The translations under genes and the position numbers were made by a program. Below the pieces are notes generated by a model. The model was given only the letters and a program-made list of their open reading frames with translations. It was not told the origin of the DNA and searched no databases. From Lunularia cruciata (taxonomy: Eukaryota; Streptophyta; Marchantiopsida; Lunulariales; Lunulariaceae), in NCBI GenBank assembly GCA_948567375.1, contig OX419757.1, positions 75,771,836 through 75,835,835 of the forward strand: DNA of 64,000 nt, given 5' to 3'. This document shows positions 37,528-47,966 of this stretch, in pieces; position 1 is the stretch's first letter; the number at the start of each line of letters is the position of its first letter.

Positions 37528-38150
37528 ATGGCGACACCTTCCTATGTGGGGTTGCCTAGAGCGGCTTGGGATACACCATGCACAGTGTGTCATCGATGCT
37601 TTACCTTGCAAGGGGTAAACACCCATGTGGGAAGGATGCACAAGGACTATGATTAGACCACTTGGGATGCCCACGTGCAACAATCGACCACATCAACAAC
37701 AGTGACACTCAAGATTATGCATGCTTCTTCTATCCCTTTGTTGTTCATTCAAGGGATACCGATCGAGTCGTGGGAGTGGTTAGCTTCTCAGGCGTTTTGG
37801 GGCTATTTGAGACTAGTTTTCCATGTCCACGTCTATTCTATAAGCTACTCTGCACACTCCATGATGAGGCTAGATAGGCCTTTTGCCTACCACTTGATTG
37901 TTTTGCATGTGATCCCTTGGACGAGTTAGCATGGTTCCTATTCCTCTTACTCCCTCAATGGTGTCTTTGTTATGCTAGAGGAGGACATGCGGGGCATAGA
38001 GAGGTAGCTGCTAGATTTTTTCAATTCCGAGTAGGGGATTGAGCATCCGTTCAAGAGGAGTCTATTAGGGCTACACAATTTAGGAGATAAACATTGCCAC
38101 AGGATACCATAGAGTCCACTTGATTACAATGGAGTCCTAAGGACATTGGG
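37528..38150 (+). pseudogene. LINE N-terminal region with C2H2 zinc finger, copy B
   Basis: The frame from the ATG encodes MATPSYVGLPRAAWD and a finger with spacing Cx2C...Hx4H. The downstream part, in other frames, aligns with copy A frames containing GLFETSFPCPRLF. R2-clade LINEs carry one to three N-terminal fingers that bind the target DNA; I infer a similar role. Confidence 0.7.
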
Positions 38151-38562
38151 TGTAACAATATGGAGTTTAGCGATGAAGTCAGTTGGGCTCATGAAGTAGC
38201 ACATAAGACAAATTAGCCTAGAATATTCCGGAAGTATCTAGGAAGCTTCTTGGGAAGCTTCCCGGTTAACTTAGCTTGCACCTTAAGTAAGTAGCTTCTA
38301 GAAGCTTCCAACTAGCTTAGCTTGCACGCCAAGTAGGCGGCTTTTAGAAGGAAGCTTCTTGAGAAACTTCCTAGTTAACTTGGCTTGCACTCTAAGAAAG
38401 CAACTTGAAGAAGCTTCTTGAGAAACTTCTCAAGGACCTTGTATGCTACCTATAAATACCAAAGCCAAAGCTCATGCTAGGCATTCGGAGTTTTCCCTCA
38501 TTCAAGTGTCCCAATGTGAGTTTCCATTCTCCTATTTCTCTCCTCGGATTTGGTCTTTTACA
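38151..38562 (+). repeat. 5' LTR of chromovirus (412 bp)
   Basis: TG...CA termini; TATAAATACC at 38451; repeated GAAGCTTC blocks upstream of it. Differs from the 3' LTR by 14 transitions and 2 transversions by my alignment. Confidence 0.97.
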
Positions 38563-38563
38563 T

Positions 38564-38575
38564 TGGTATCAGAGC
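38564..38575 (+). other. Primer-binding site (tRNA-iMet type)
   Basis: TGGTATCAGAGC, the sequence complementary to the 3' end of plant initiator tRNA-Met, one base after the 5' LTR. Confidence 0.92.
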
Positions 38576-38833
38576 AAGAATGGGATGGATGGAATTTATG
38601 GACCACCAAATCCACTTCCACTGAACCATTGGGATTTTTGCGTCCAAATACTACCCAAGCATCGTTTCACATAGTTCATCACCTCACACTTTGGACAAGA
38701 TTTTCTGCATATGATCACCATATTTGAGGAACCCTTGGTGCTTCCGGTTGTAACTTATGGAGAATGGTGGACGTGCTATTTCTATGTGTTAATAAATTAG
38801 ATAGATTGGGAGTGGTGTGATAGAGGAGCAACC

Positions 38834-39730
38834 ATGGCGGCAATACCCGATGTTATCCTTGCTATGCAACAACAAATTGAGCACCTCACTCGATTGTTGG
38901 ATGAACTAGATCTTTGACGACAAGAGCAGGTGGAGAGAGTACCAATTTGAGAAGGAGAAGATCGGATCAGATTCCCTAAACCCAAGGTATTTGAAGGCTA
39001 GAATCTCTGGGGTGTAGTGGAGAATTTTGTGTTTGATTGTGAATGTTATTTTGAAGCTACCAATCTACAAGATGAGCAAAAACATATTCTCTTGGCTTCT
39101 AGCCAATTGGATGGAGTAGCAAAGCTATGGTAGAGATTCCGAGTGGAGCGACAAATGGTTGCACCGATCTTGACATGGGCAGAATTCAAGAGCGCAATAA
39201 TCAGTTGGTTCCAAGCTATAAACGCCACACAAGCTGCACAAGATAAGTTGGCAGAATTGAAACAGATTGGCTCTGTAAGAAGTTACATCATGCAGTTCCA
39301 AAACACCATCATGCAAATTCCAGATATTTTGGAAGATGAAGCTCTAGATCGATTCGTGAGGAGCTTGAAGGCAAGAACCAAATTAGAGGTAACCATGCAA
39401 GAGCCACAACACTTGGAGGAAGCCATGCGGTTGGCCGAACATTTTGATTCCTTGGTGGCAACAACTTTGTCTCGATCTTGACCCCCACAAAGCTTACCAA
39501 TACACTACACACAAGTAGAGGAGCCGGCACCAATGGAGATTGATGCAGTTCAACGAAGGCCACTGGGCATGGCAGACAAGGAGAAACTGCGACAAAATGG
39601 TGGTTGTTTTTATTGTTGCCAGTTGGGGCATTGCATTGCTGAATGTCCACTCAAGAATGGACAACCTCGACAAGTTGCCCAAGTGGAGGTTGTGGAGCGG
39701 AATGATCAAGGAAACAAAGAATCCCAGTAG
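38834..39730 (+). pseudogene. Chromovirus gag with CCHC knuckle
   Basis: From ATG 38834 the frame encodes MAAIPDVILAMQQQIEHLT, then a capsid-like region (WFQAINATQAAQDKLAELKQ, RFVRSLKARTKLEV, about 39143-39478). A zinc knuckle CFYCCQLGHCIAEC (Cx2Cx4Hx4C) lies at 39605-39646. Gag packages the element RNA into particles. The frame is broken by TGA at 38915, by further stops near 38960, 38998 and 39130, by TGA at 39479 and by TAG at 39728. Most fit C-to-T or G-to-A changes at CGA, CAG or TGG codons. The pol part follows in another frame. Confidence 0.9.
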
Positions 39731-39756
39731 GAGATTTTGAGCCGCCTACTAGGAGC

Positions 39757-42700
39757 TTGATTAGTTCCAATGGGATTGAAGGCTTGACCTATGCAAGTCT
39801 GCTTCACTTGCAAGGTATGATATCCAATCGGGGTTGTAGAATTTTGGTTGATTCTGGAAGTTCAAAGAATTGCATGTCTATGCAAGTAGCAAAGGAATTG
39901 GGTATTCTTATCAAGCCAGTGATTGGAAGTAGTTTGATGATGGCGGATGGTAGAAAGGGTTCTGCATTCCGCACCTTGCATCCTATTACCTTCAAGATTG
40001 GGAAGGAGTATTTGGAGTGTATGAGGTTTGTAGTGGCACCTCTACACTATGATATCATTTTGGGTCTACCTTGGCTTGAACGTCATAAGGTTCAATTTGA
40101 TTGGACTCAATGCCAAATTCAAGTACAACACCAAGGTAGGAATTTCCGATTAGGTTGTTTGGTACCTCTGAGTAAGACACCTAAGAATAGTCAGTCCCAA
40201 GATGGGAAGTTTGTCGAGAAGGTAGCCATAGAGCAAATCTGGAAGGGAGATGAGTCCCAAGATAGGAAGTTTGCCAGGAAGGCAACCATGGAGCAAGCTT
40301 GGAAGAGAGATGAGTCCCTAGAAGGGAAGTTTGTTAATGAAGTAGCCATAGAGCAAGCTTTGGAGGAAGATAAGTTTGTATTCGCAGTGTGGATCAAGCC
40401 GATTGCACAAGAACGATCTGAGGAGGGCCAAGTGCCGCATCAAGCAATGGTTGATCGGATAGTTCAGGAGTTTGCAGATGTGTTTCCGGACGATCTGCCA
40501 AAGGGATTACCCTCCGATCAAGGTATGCCCTTCAAGATTGAGTTATTGCCAAGGAGTACTCCAGTGAGTAGACCAATCTATCGGCTCTCACCAAAGGAGT
40601 TGGAGGAGTTGCAAACAACACTTATAGAGTTGTTGGAGAAGGATTTTATACAACATAGTACCTCTCCTTGGGGAGCACCGGTACTATTTGCTCCAAAGAA
40701 GGATGGAGGACTTAGTTTCTGTATTGATTACCGTGGGCTCAATAAGAAAACTGTGAAGAATGCATATCCCTTGCCTTGGATCGATGACCTGCTTGATCAA
40801 TTAAGTGGAGCATGCTACTTTTCCAAGCTAGATCTTCATAGAAACTATTGGCAAATTCCTATTGAAGGAGAGGATGTGATAAAGACTACCTTTTGCACAA
40901 GGTATGGACATTTCGAGTGGAGAGTTCTACCTTTCGGACTCACTAATGCTCTAGCAGTCTTCATAGATCAGATGCATCAGGTGTTGGAAGGACTATTGGA
41001 TCAATCCATGGTAGTGTTCTTAGATGATATCTTAATCTATAGTAGGACAAAGGCAGAACATAGGAATCATGTGTGAGAAGTCCTAAGACGACTACGACAG
41101 TGGAAATTTTACTACAAGAAGTCAAAGTGTGCTTTTTGGCAGAAGGAGGTTACCTTCTTGGGTCATAAGATCTCATCAGAAGGGATCAAGATGGAAGAAG
41201 AGAAGATCAAGGCCAATCATTACTGATTGGCCTACCCCAAAGGATGCTACCAAAGTATGAGCATTCAATGGATTGGCCAGTTTTTACCGACGGTTCATCC
41301 ACTATTATGTTCACGTGGCTGCATCATTGACTGACCTCTTGGGAAAGAACTTGAGCTTCCAATGGACCACCAAGCATGAAGAAGCATTCCAGAAGTTAAA
41401 GCATATGGTGTCTTCAAGACCCATTCTTCAACCATATGATCCTCAACTACCTTGTGTGGTTGACTTTGATGCTTCTAACTTTGCAATTGGAGCTGTGTTG
41501 CAACAAGAATTTCCAGATGGACTACATCCTATTGCCTTTGTGTCTTGCCGACTAAATACAACTGAAAGAAATTACTCTGCTCGAGATCGGGAACAACTTG
41601 CAATGGTATATGCCACCAAGGTATGGAGGCATTATCTCTTGGGGAAACAAGTGATCATGCAAACTGATCACAAGCCATTGTTGCAGACCTTACACCTAGA
41701 GCACATGAAGAGTCAATATCATCAATGGGAAGAGCAACTCCAATTGTTCGACATCAAACTTGAGTACAAACCAGGTTGGTTCCATGTCATCCCTGATGCT
41801 CTATCACGACAACCTGATTTGAAGTCTCTTCCTCTCATCATGGCAGCAATTACGACAGTGTCAACTGATCCCAAGATTCATAACGAGTTTTGGTTAGCTC
41901 TACAGCAAGATCCCTTCTTCCAAATGGTACATGGTCGGCTAACAACAGGTGACAAGGAGTACAACACCTTCTCCTTCAAGGAAGGCCTTCTATTCCATGC
42001 GGACCGGATCTATGTTTCAGCCAAAGGTGATCTTTGACTTGTGCGCCTTCAAGAAGCCCATGATTTACCCATCGCTGGTCACATGGGTGTGGACAAGACC
42101 TTGGGTACCCTCCAACGTCAATGGTGGTGGCCCAACATGACACAAGATGTTCAAGAATTTGTCCAATCCTGTGAGAGCTGCCAACGTAACAAGGCTAGCA
42201 ACCAAAAGCCGGGTGGACTCCTTCAACCACTTGCCATTCCATCAGCTTGTTGGGAGCATGTGAGCTTGGATCTCATCACATCCTTGCCAAAGACAAAACA
42301 AGGACACACCGCCATCGTGGTATTTGTTGATAAGCTTAGTAAGCAAATCCACTTGGCACCAACCTGTGATACCGTGGATGCTCCAACCTTAGCGCAAATC
42401 TACTTCAACAATGTCTTCAAGTATCATGGAATGTTACGCGTACTCATCTCCGACCGTGATCCTTGCTTTACCAGGAAGTTTTGGCAAGCACTCTTTCAGA
42501 TACTCGGCACCAAGCTTGCTTTGTCCACGGCCTATCATCCTCAAACTGATGGACAAACCAAACGTGCAAATTGTACATTGGAGGATATGTTGCATGCCTT
42601 TGTCAATGTCCACCATACCAATTGGGATGAATGTCTTGCCGCTGCTGAATTTGCCTACAACAATTCCAAATAGGCAAGCACCGGATTCTCTCCTTTCTTT

Positions 42701-43312
42701 CTCAATTTTGGCCAAGATCCACTTGTTCCAGATTCCCTTCTTGCTCCTCCTCTATCTCAGGTTCCTCATACTTTCACATTCTTGACCACTATATCCCAAT
42801 CTCTCCAACAAGCCAAGTCTTACTTCCTTGTTGCTCAGAATCGCCAAAAACAATATGCGGACTACCATCGTCGAGATCTCACCTTTGAAGTCGGTGATAA
42901 AGTCATGCTATCCTCTAGTAACCTCCCTCTCCCACTTGATACCCAAGTTAGTAGACTTGCCCCTAATTGGATAGGACCCTTTGATATCACCCAAATTGTC
43001 TCTCCTGTTGCTTATCATCTTGCCTTGCCTTGTCACATGCGTATCCATCCTGTCTTTCATGTTTCCAAGTTGAAACCCTTTGTTCCTAACCCCTCTTCCT
43101 TTTCCTCTTGAGTCCAACCTCCTCCTCTTCCTATCCCTATCAATGATCATGAGGAGTACAAAGTTGATCGTATCCTTGCACGTCGCCATATTCAACGAGG
43201 CCGTCGCCAACATACGGAGTATAAGGTCCTTTGGAAAGGACCTTATACTCCCCTTCATGATGCCACCTGGGAACCTCTTTCTCACCTCCACAATGCACAG
43301 ACAGCCATCTAG
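39757..43312 (+). pseudogene. Chromovirus pol: protease, RT, RNase H, integrase, chromodomain
   Basis: Protease has [11 protein letters not shown] (about 39843-39875). RT has [13 protein letters not shown] and FLDDILIYS (about 41014-41040). RNase H has VVDFDASNFAIGAVLQQ and TDHKPLLQ (41447-41835). Integrase shows the HHCC zinc site (GHMGVDKT...CESCQRNK), then DLITSLPKTKQGH, ISDRDPCF and a downstream TLEDML Glu (42041-42673). The C-terminus has a chromodomain, YKVDRILARR...EYKVLWKG...DATWEP (43151-43309). Breaks: TGA near 41074, a 4-base insertion near 41217 (relative to the copy at 2950) that shifts frame, TGA near 41257, TGA at 42035-42037, TAG at about 42671, TGA at 43109 and TAG at 43310. 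The first ATG of the longest frame is not a true start; pol is probably made from a gag-pol precursor. Confidence 0.93.
43216..43251. repeat. Perfect inverted repeat in the chromodomain
   Basis: Two 17-bp arms with a 2-base spacer (GG). Both arms are coding, spanning EYKVLWKG and PYTP of the chromodomain. Confidence 0.95.
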
Positions 43313-43353
43313 GAATTTGAAGCTTCACTGGCGACAAGGACGTCACCAACTAG

Positions 43354-43366
43354 CGGCGGAGGAATA
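43354..43366 (+). other. Polypurine tract
   Basis: GGCGGAGGAATA directly before the 3' LTR, the expected site for plus-strand priming. Confidence 0.7.
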
Positions 43367-43778
43367 TGTAACAATATGGAGTTTAGCAATGAAGTCAGTT
43401 GGGCTCATGAAGTAACACATAAGACAAATTAGCCTAGAATATTCTGGAAGTATCTAGGAAGCTTCTTGGGAAGCTTCCCGGTTAACTTAGCTTGCATCTT
43501 AAGTAAGTAGCTTCTAGAAGCTTCCAACTAGCTTAGCTTGCACGCCAAGTAGATGGCTTCTAGAAGGAAGCTTCTTGAGAAGCTTCCTAGTTAACTTGGC
43601 TTGCACTCTAAGAAAGCGGCTTGAGGAAGCTTCTTGAGAAGCTTCTCAAGGGCCTTGTATGCTACCTATAAATACCAAAGCCAAAGCTCATGCTAGGCAT
43701 TCATAGTTTTCACTCATTCAAGTGTCCCAATGTGAGTTTCCATTCTCCTATTTCTCTCCTCGGATTTGGTCTTTTACA
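43367..43778 (+). repeat. 3' LTR of chromovirus (412 bp)
   Basis: Same length and ends as the 5' LTR; TATAAATACC at 43667. Followed by the TTGGG duplication and the resumed LINE sequence. Confidence 0.97.
43445..43650 (+). promoter_or_regulatory. Clustered GAAnnTTC units in chromovirus LTR
   Basis: The U3 part of the LTR contains repeated GAAGCTTC palindromes. One, TTCtaGAAgcTTC at 43512-43524, is three alternating perfect units of the heat-shock element; the same trimer is in the 5' LTR at 38296-38308. Others read GAAgcTTCttGAG or GGG. They lie about 20-220 bp upstream of the TATA box. Binding by heat-shock factors is inference. Confidence 0.5.
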
Positions 43779-44369
43779 TTGGGTCAGGCGGGAGAGTTTA
43801 GTAGAGCAGCAAGAGCGCTACACCCTTTGTCTATGGCTAGTCCTATTGATGAGACTATCTCTTCCCTACGCTCACTACATCCTATAGCAGTAGAGGGACT
43901 ACCACTAGAGGTCTTAGATTATCAACCTAAGCAGCTTTTATGCCTTGATAGGTCGCTATTTGCACAAGCATGGTGCACTACTCCTCATCTTTCCTCAGGC
44001 TTGTCAGGGATGGTTTATGAATACCTTGGAGATTTCTTCTAGGCAAATGATCCTTCTAGTGATTTTATCAAGTTGTTTCAAGTGGCTGAAGTAGTAGCAA
44101 GAGGAGACATTCCTCTGTTTGTTAGTCGGGTGTTAGGTGCTAATTGACTCTTGCAATGGAGAAGGACACAAGGGGCATTATATTGATTGCTATTGGAGAG
44201 ATTTTTTTGCGATTGGTCAATTGTACTATTGTCCTTCAGCATTGTTCTCACTTTTGACAACACCTTAGTCCACATTAATTTTGGAGTAGCTACACCTAGA
44301 GGATGTGAGGCTATATCTTTAGGCACTAAGGCACTCCTAGATATCCATTCGGAGTGGGTCATCCTATAG

Positions 44370-45135
44370 GTGGATGTTGAGAACGTTTTTAATATCATCT
44401 CACAGACATCCATCTTTAGAGAGCTTAGGGAGGCTGGTGGATCCTTGGCAAGTCTCATACCTTTTGTGTGGTCTTTTTATGGCTCTCCTACTTCCTTTTA
44501 CTTCCAGCACGGTGGTTCACAAGAAGGAGTCACCGTCTTGGAGTCAATTGTTGGTACACGTCAAGGAGATACTTTGGGTGGACCATTATTTGCCATGGCT
44601 CACTTTAGAGCTCTCCTATCTACTACTTTGGCCATGCTTGGTTGTGTATTTCACTCCTTGGCAGATGATACACACATCGTAGGCACTGTAGATCAGATTA
44701 AGCAAGCCTTTGACTACTTGACTATTGAGTTACATCTAGTAGGCTTGAAAGTCAAGGTGTCAAAGTGTAGGGCATGGTCCTCTTTAGATATTCCTCCCCA
44801 CCTTGAGCTTCTAGAGGAATCTATCACATCCACAGATGGACTTTGTGTTCTTGGAGTGCCGGTAGGATTGGAGGATTTTATCACACGCTTCTTAGACTAT
44901 GCACTTGTAGAGGATGTTCTCCATGTGGATGACCTTCCATTACTAGGAGATCCACAAATGGCATTTGGTATACTCTCTTCCAATATTGCTTGTCTACCAT
45001 CCTACCTCATCTGTATAGTTCCCCACTCACCGTCCTTCCTATCACATTTGAGAGCATTTGATAGGAGGATTATGGGAGTCTTTGGTGATATTATTGAACC
45101 AAGGACATTTGAGTGTGTGAAAGAGGATTTGGCAC
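44370..45135 (+). pseudogene. LINE reverse transcriptase, copy B
   Basis: A 255-codon stretch carries, in order, a SPTSFYFQHGG segment, GTRQGDTLGGPLFAMAHF (RT motif B region), HSLADDTHIVG (catalytic motif C with two Asp) and SKCRAWSS, then the thumb. It is the longest open RT frame of this family here. It ends where the solo LTR inserted (GGCACATAG), so its last codons read into the LTR. Upstream and downstream parts are in other frames. Confidence 0.85.
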
Positions 45136-45876
45136 ATAGTGTAATACCAAGAGCTAGCCATATGATCTAGATGTGAAATTTGGTTTGGTAACATCTAGAA
45201 TGATGTTATACATGATGGTCAAAATAGATAAGATAGAAGTATCACCAAAAGAGTACTTCTACTAATAAGGTAGAAACCGAAATAGACTTGAGAACCTTAG
45301 AACCAATAGCTAGACATATGATTTAAAGGTGAGAATTGGGTTGGTAACATCTGGAAGGATGTTACACATGATGGACTAAACAGATCAGAAAGAGGTATTA
45401 CCAAAAGGGGACTTCTACTAATAGAGTAGGAACCAAAATATGCTTAAATCTTTGAAGGCAATTTCGGAGGCCTCAACGGATGAATTAGGTCTCAAAAATG
45501 TGCAGATTCCCCCCCAACAAAAGAAAGGTTGGACTTCCCTCCCCCTGCTTTGTCTTGTCGAGAGCTTTCCAATGGTACCTTACATGATTCTAAGATTCCT
45601 ACAGGAAGATTCCCTAAAAGATTCTCTCCGGTCAAAGCTTGTTTGACCAGCCAGATAGGACCTAGACCAGACATGTCACCCATCCAAGTAAGTAATCCAA
45701 GGGTGGAGCTTGCTAACATGTCACCTATCTGTGTCCCTAATCCTATGGTGGAGCTTCCTTGGAGTAGATCCTCTTTGTCTATATAATAAAGAGAAGGTGC
45801 TCCCTTGAGGCATCGATTGTTTGAGTGTGCAATTTGTGTTTTCTCTCTTCTCTTGTCCTTGGAGTATTACACATAG
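45135..45876 (+). repeat. Solo LTR, copy 4 (TGTAATAC family)
   Basis: The LTR is 45140-45871 (732 bp), starting TGTAATAC and ending GTATTACA, between direct repeats CATAG at 45135-45139 and 45872-45876. A TATATAATAAAG box is at about 45780. It interrupts the thumb region of LINE copy B. Close by eye to copy 1. Confidence 0.88.
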
Positions 45877-46294
45877 ACAGAAAACTCTGCTGATCTCATG
45901 TGGTGGGGTTGGCTTGCTATCTATGGAGGAGATGACACCTATAGCATTTTTGGGTAGTTTGGCTCTATTGGCACCCCTACTTTCCTCTCATTTTGTGGTT
46001 GTTGATAGGCTTGTTTTAGAGACTTATGTGACAAAGGCGGAAGGAGGATCCTTTTCTCTCTAGATGTTACTATGGCAGATGAGAGATAGTCTATCTCCAG
46101 GTGCACTATAGGATTTTCCATCTTTTGCTTCACTATCATCAAATTGGACTAGAGGTTTATAGTCTTCCTTGATGGAGCGATAGTGCAAGCATACGCTACA
46201 TTCTCTCTTAGTCGACTCATCCATTCCTCAGGCTACTTAAGCACGTCTTTGCTCTTGCTCCGGCAAGGGTGTAAGCTCTTGGATCCTAGCTCGA

Positions 46295-46660
46295 TTGTGC
46301 ATTACGGCATTCCGACTTGCACCAACTACTTTCTCTACAACGATGAGGTTTTGCCTAAGTTTGGTCCACCCATCTGCACCTTCATTACTCACTTGTGAGT
46401 GTGGTTCTACACTAGATGCAGTAGTGGTCTACATGACACGATGTCCTTTTGGAGGACAGAGGATAGCTATCCATGATGCCATTAGGGACATAGTGTTTGC
46501 TATGGCACGAGAGAGTGGATACTTGGCTTGGAGGGAGCATTTGTATGCTTTGCAAATGACACGTGTCAAGGCAGACTTATACTTGGTCGGAGATGATTAG
46601 GTGATAGTAGTAGATGTCGTGGTTACGGACCCTATGCAGGATACAATTTTGGGGGAGTGA
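46295..46660 (+). pseudogene. LINE CCHC knuckle and endonuclease piece, copy B
   Basis: Homologous to 19729-20142: CECGSTLD...H...CPFGGQR and HDAIRDIVFAMARESGYLAW. The frame then ends at TAG where copy A has Trp (DDW), before VVDVVVTDPM, a change explained by one G-to-A substitution. Confidence 0.7.
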
Positions 46661-47143
46661 TTACCCATCCCTTTGGATGGGCAACGAGTGCAACAACAAG
46701 TCGCAAGGTCTCCAAGTATAGGGGCATGCAGCTAGGTCACCTCTTTGTTCCTCTAGCCTTGGACTTATATGGAGTGATGGACACGACATTTGACACATTT
46801 GTCAAGGAGTGCACTAGAGCTTATCATGTTAGGCGCCAAGGATACCACTCTCACTCTCATACTTTGTAGTATATTTTAGATAGAGTGTATCCATTGCTCT
46901 ACAAAGGACAGTGGTTGGTGCAATTCATAGGAGAGCAATCACATTAGGTGATGTTTCTTCGGATTCTCCAGTTGGGAGTAGACCGTATGACTTGCATAGC
47001 CCGGATATCTTAGATGTAGTAGTGCAGAATTCTCATATAGACTCTATTGGGACTTAGCCCCATTTTACCTTTTTTCTTGTCTCTCCCTTGTACTGCTTGA
47101 TGGGGTCTTCCCATCCTTCGTTTTTTCTACGCGGTCGCCTTTT

Positions 47144-47966
47144 GACTGATTTTCTCTTTAGTCGTGATTGTCTTTTGGCGTGACTTCATAATGAAATCGC
47201 TGGTTTGGACTAAATTGATTTACGGTAGTGTTCATTCTAAACTGAAACGTGTGTTAAGCCCGGAAGCCGCTTTCATCACCGTAAATTGATTTACGAGACT
47301 GTTTCGTTTTCACATAAATTATTTTAAAGTTATTCATAAATGTTTTTACCGATGTCAGTTCACTGCACGTAAAAATATTTTACAGCTACTCAAATTTGTT
47401 TTTACTGATGTCAGTTCACTGCAGGTAGAAATCTGTCACTTTTGAATCTGAACCCCCCATTGTACTCGAGCCTGGAGGACATGAATCATTTTTTAATTGA
47501 TGGGTTCCAAGCCAATTTATCATTAAGGATATATTGCGTCAATCAACTTACACATGAAAAGAATTTGCCATGGTAGAAGAGTTAGATTGAATATGATTGA
47601 GTTTATAATCGCCATGGACTTTGCAGACAACCGGTCTTCTCATAGGGAATAATTGAAGGCATCCTACGGATATTCTGTTTGAATACAGCATTACCAGCTT
47701 GATTTGCATATGGGCATTTGCTACTCCTGATTGTCAACCTAAAGGAGTCGTCTCTCAAAGATTTGTGAGATGAATCTGAACGAGTCTTCACACCTTTTCT
47801 TCGTGATGATCCCAACTTTACTTACTAGACTTTGATTCTAGGTTCAAATATAATATAATACAATACATGAGTCCCAAGCTTTTCGATGGAATAATCTCCG
47901 TTCCTCATTTTAAATGCCTTAAGTAGGAAGGTGAGAATCTTCCGTTTATTCCTTTAGAAAATAGCG
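47144..47966. other. Spacer between LINE copy B and the unrecognised gene
   Basis: Presumed 3' flank of the minus-strand gene. The frame at 47603-47815 (minus) has no recognisable motif. A short segment around TTTTACnGATGTCAGTTCACTGCA is present twice (about 47343 and 47399). Confidence 0.45.

Larger units (their letters stand above)
38146..43783 (+). mobile_element. Complete chromovirus (Ty3/gypsy) LTR retrotransposon
   Basis: Element 38151-43778 (5628 bp) between 5-bp direct repeats TTGGG (38146-38150 and 43779-43783), inserted in LINE copy B. Both LTRs are exactly 412 bp (38151-38562, 43367-43778), start TGTAACAATATGG, end TTTTACA and differ at 16 sites. The primer-binding site TGGTATCAGAGC directly follows the 5' LTR; a purine-rich tract (GGCGGAGGAATA) directly precedes the 3' LTR. 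Domain order is gag with CCHC knuckle, protease, RT, RNase H, integrase, chromodomain. The order RT-RNase H-integrase is Ty3/gypsy and the C-terminal chromodomain marks chromoviruses. Several stops and a frameshift inactivate it. Confidence 0.97.
37050..47143 (+). mobile_element. RLE-type LINE copy B, interrupted by two younger elements
   Basis: Aligns with copy A (19342-23060) end to end once the chromovirus and solo LTR are removed; the remainder is about 3.7 kb. The leader (about 37050-37527) is followed by an ATG at 37528 and an intact C2H2 finger, CTVCHRCF...HVGRMHKDYD. The coding region stops at 38150, resumes at 43784 (TCAGGCGGGAGAG), holds the reverse transcriptase at about 44370-45135, and resumes after the solo LTR at 45877. 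The knuckle and endonuclease part lie at about 46385-46650. The tail ends near 47143. I could not identify its target duplication. Stops and frameshifts make it inactive. Confidence 0.85.

Noticed and set aside
43445..43650. Independent MITE made of AAGCTTCT repeats
   Set aside because: The blocks occur at the same place in all LTRs of the chromovirus family, so they belong to its U3 region.
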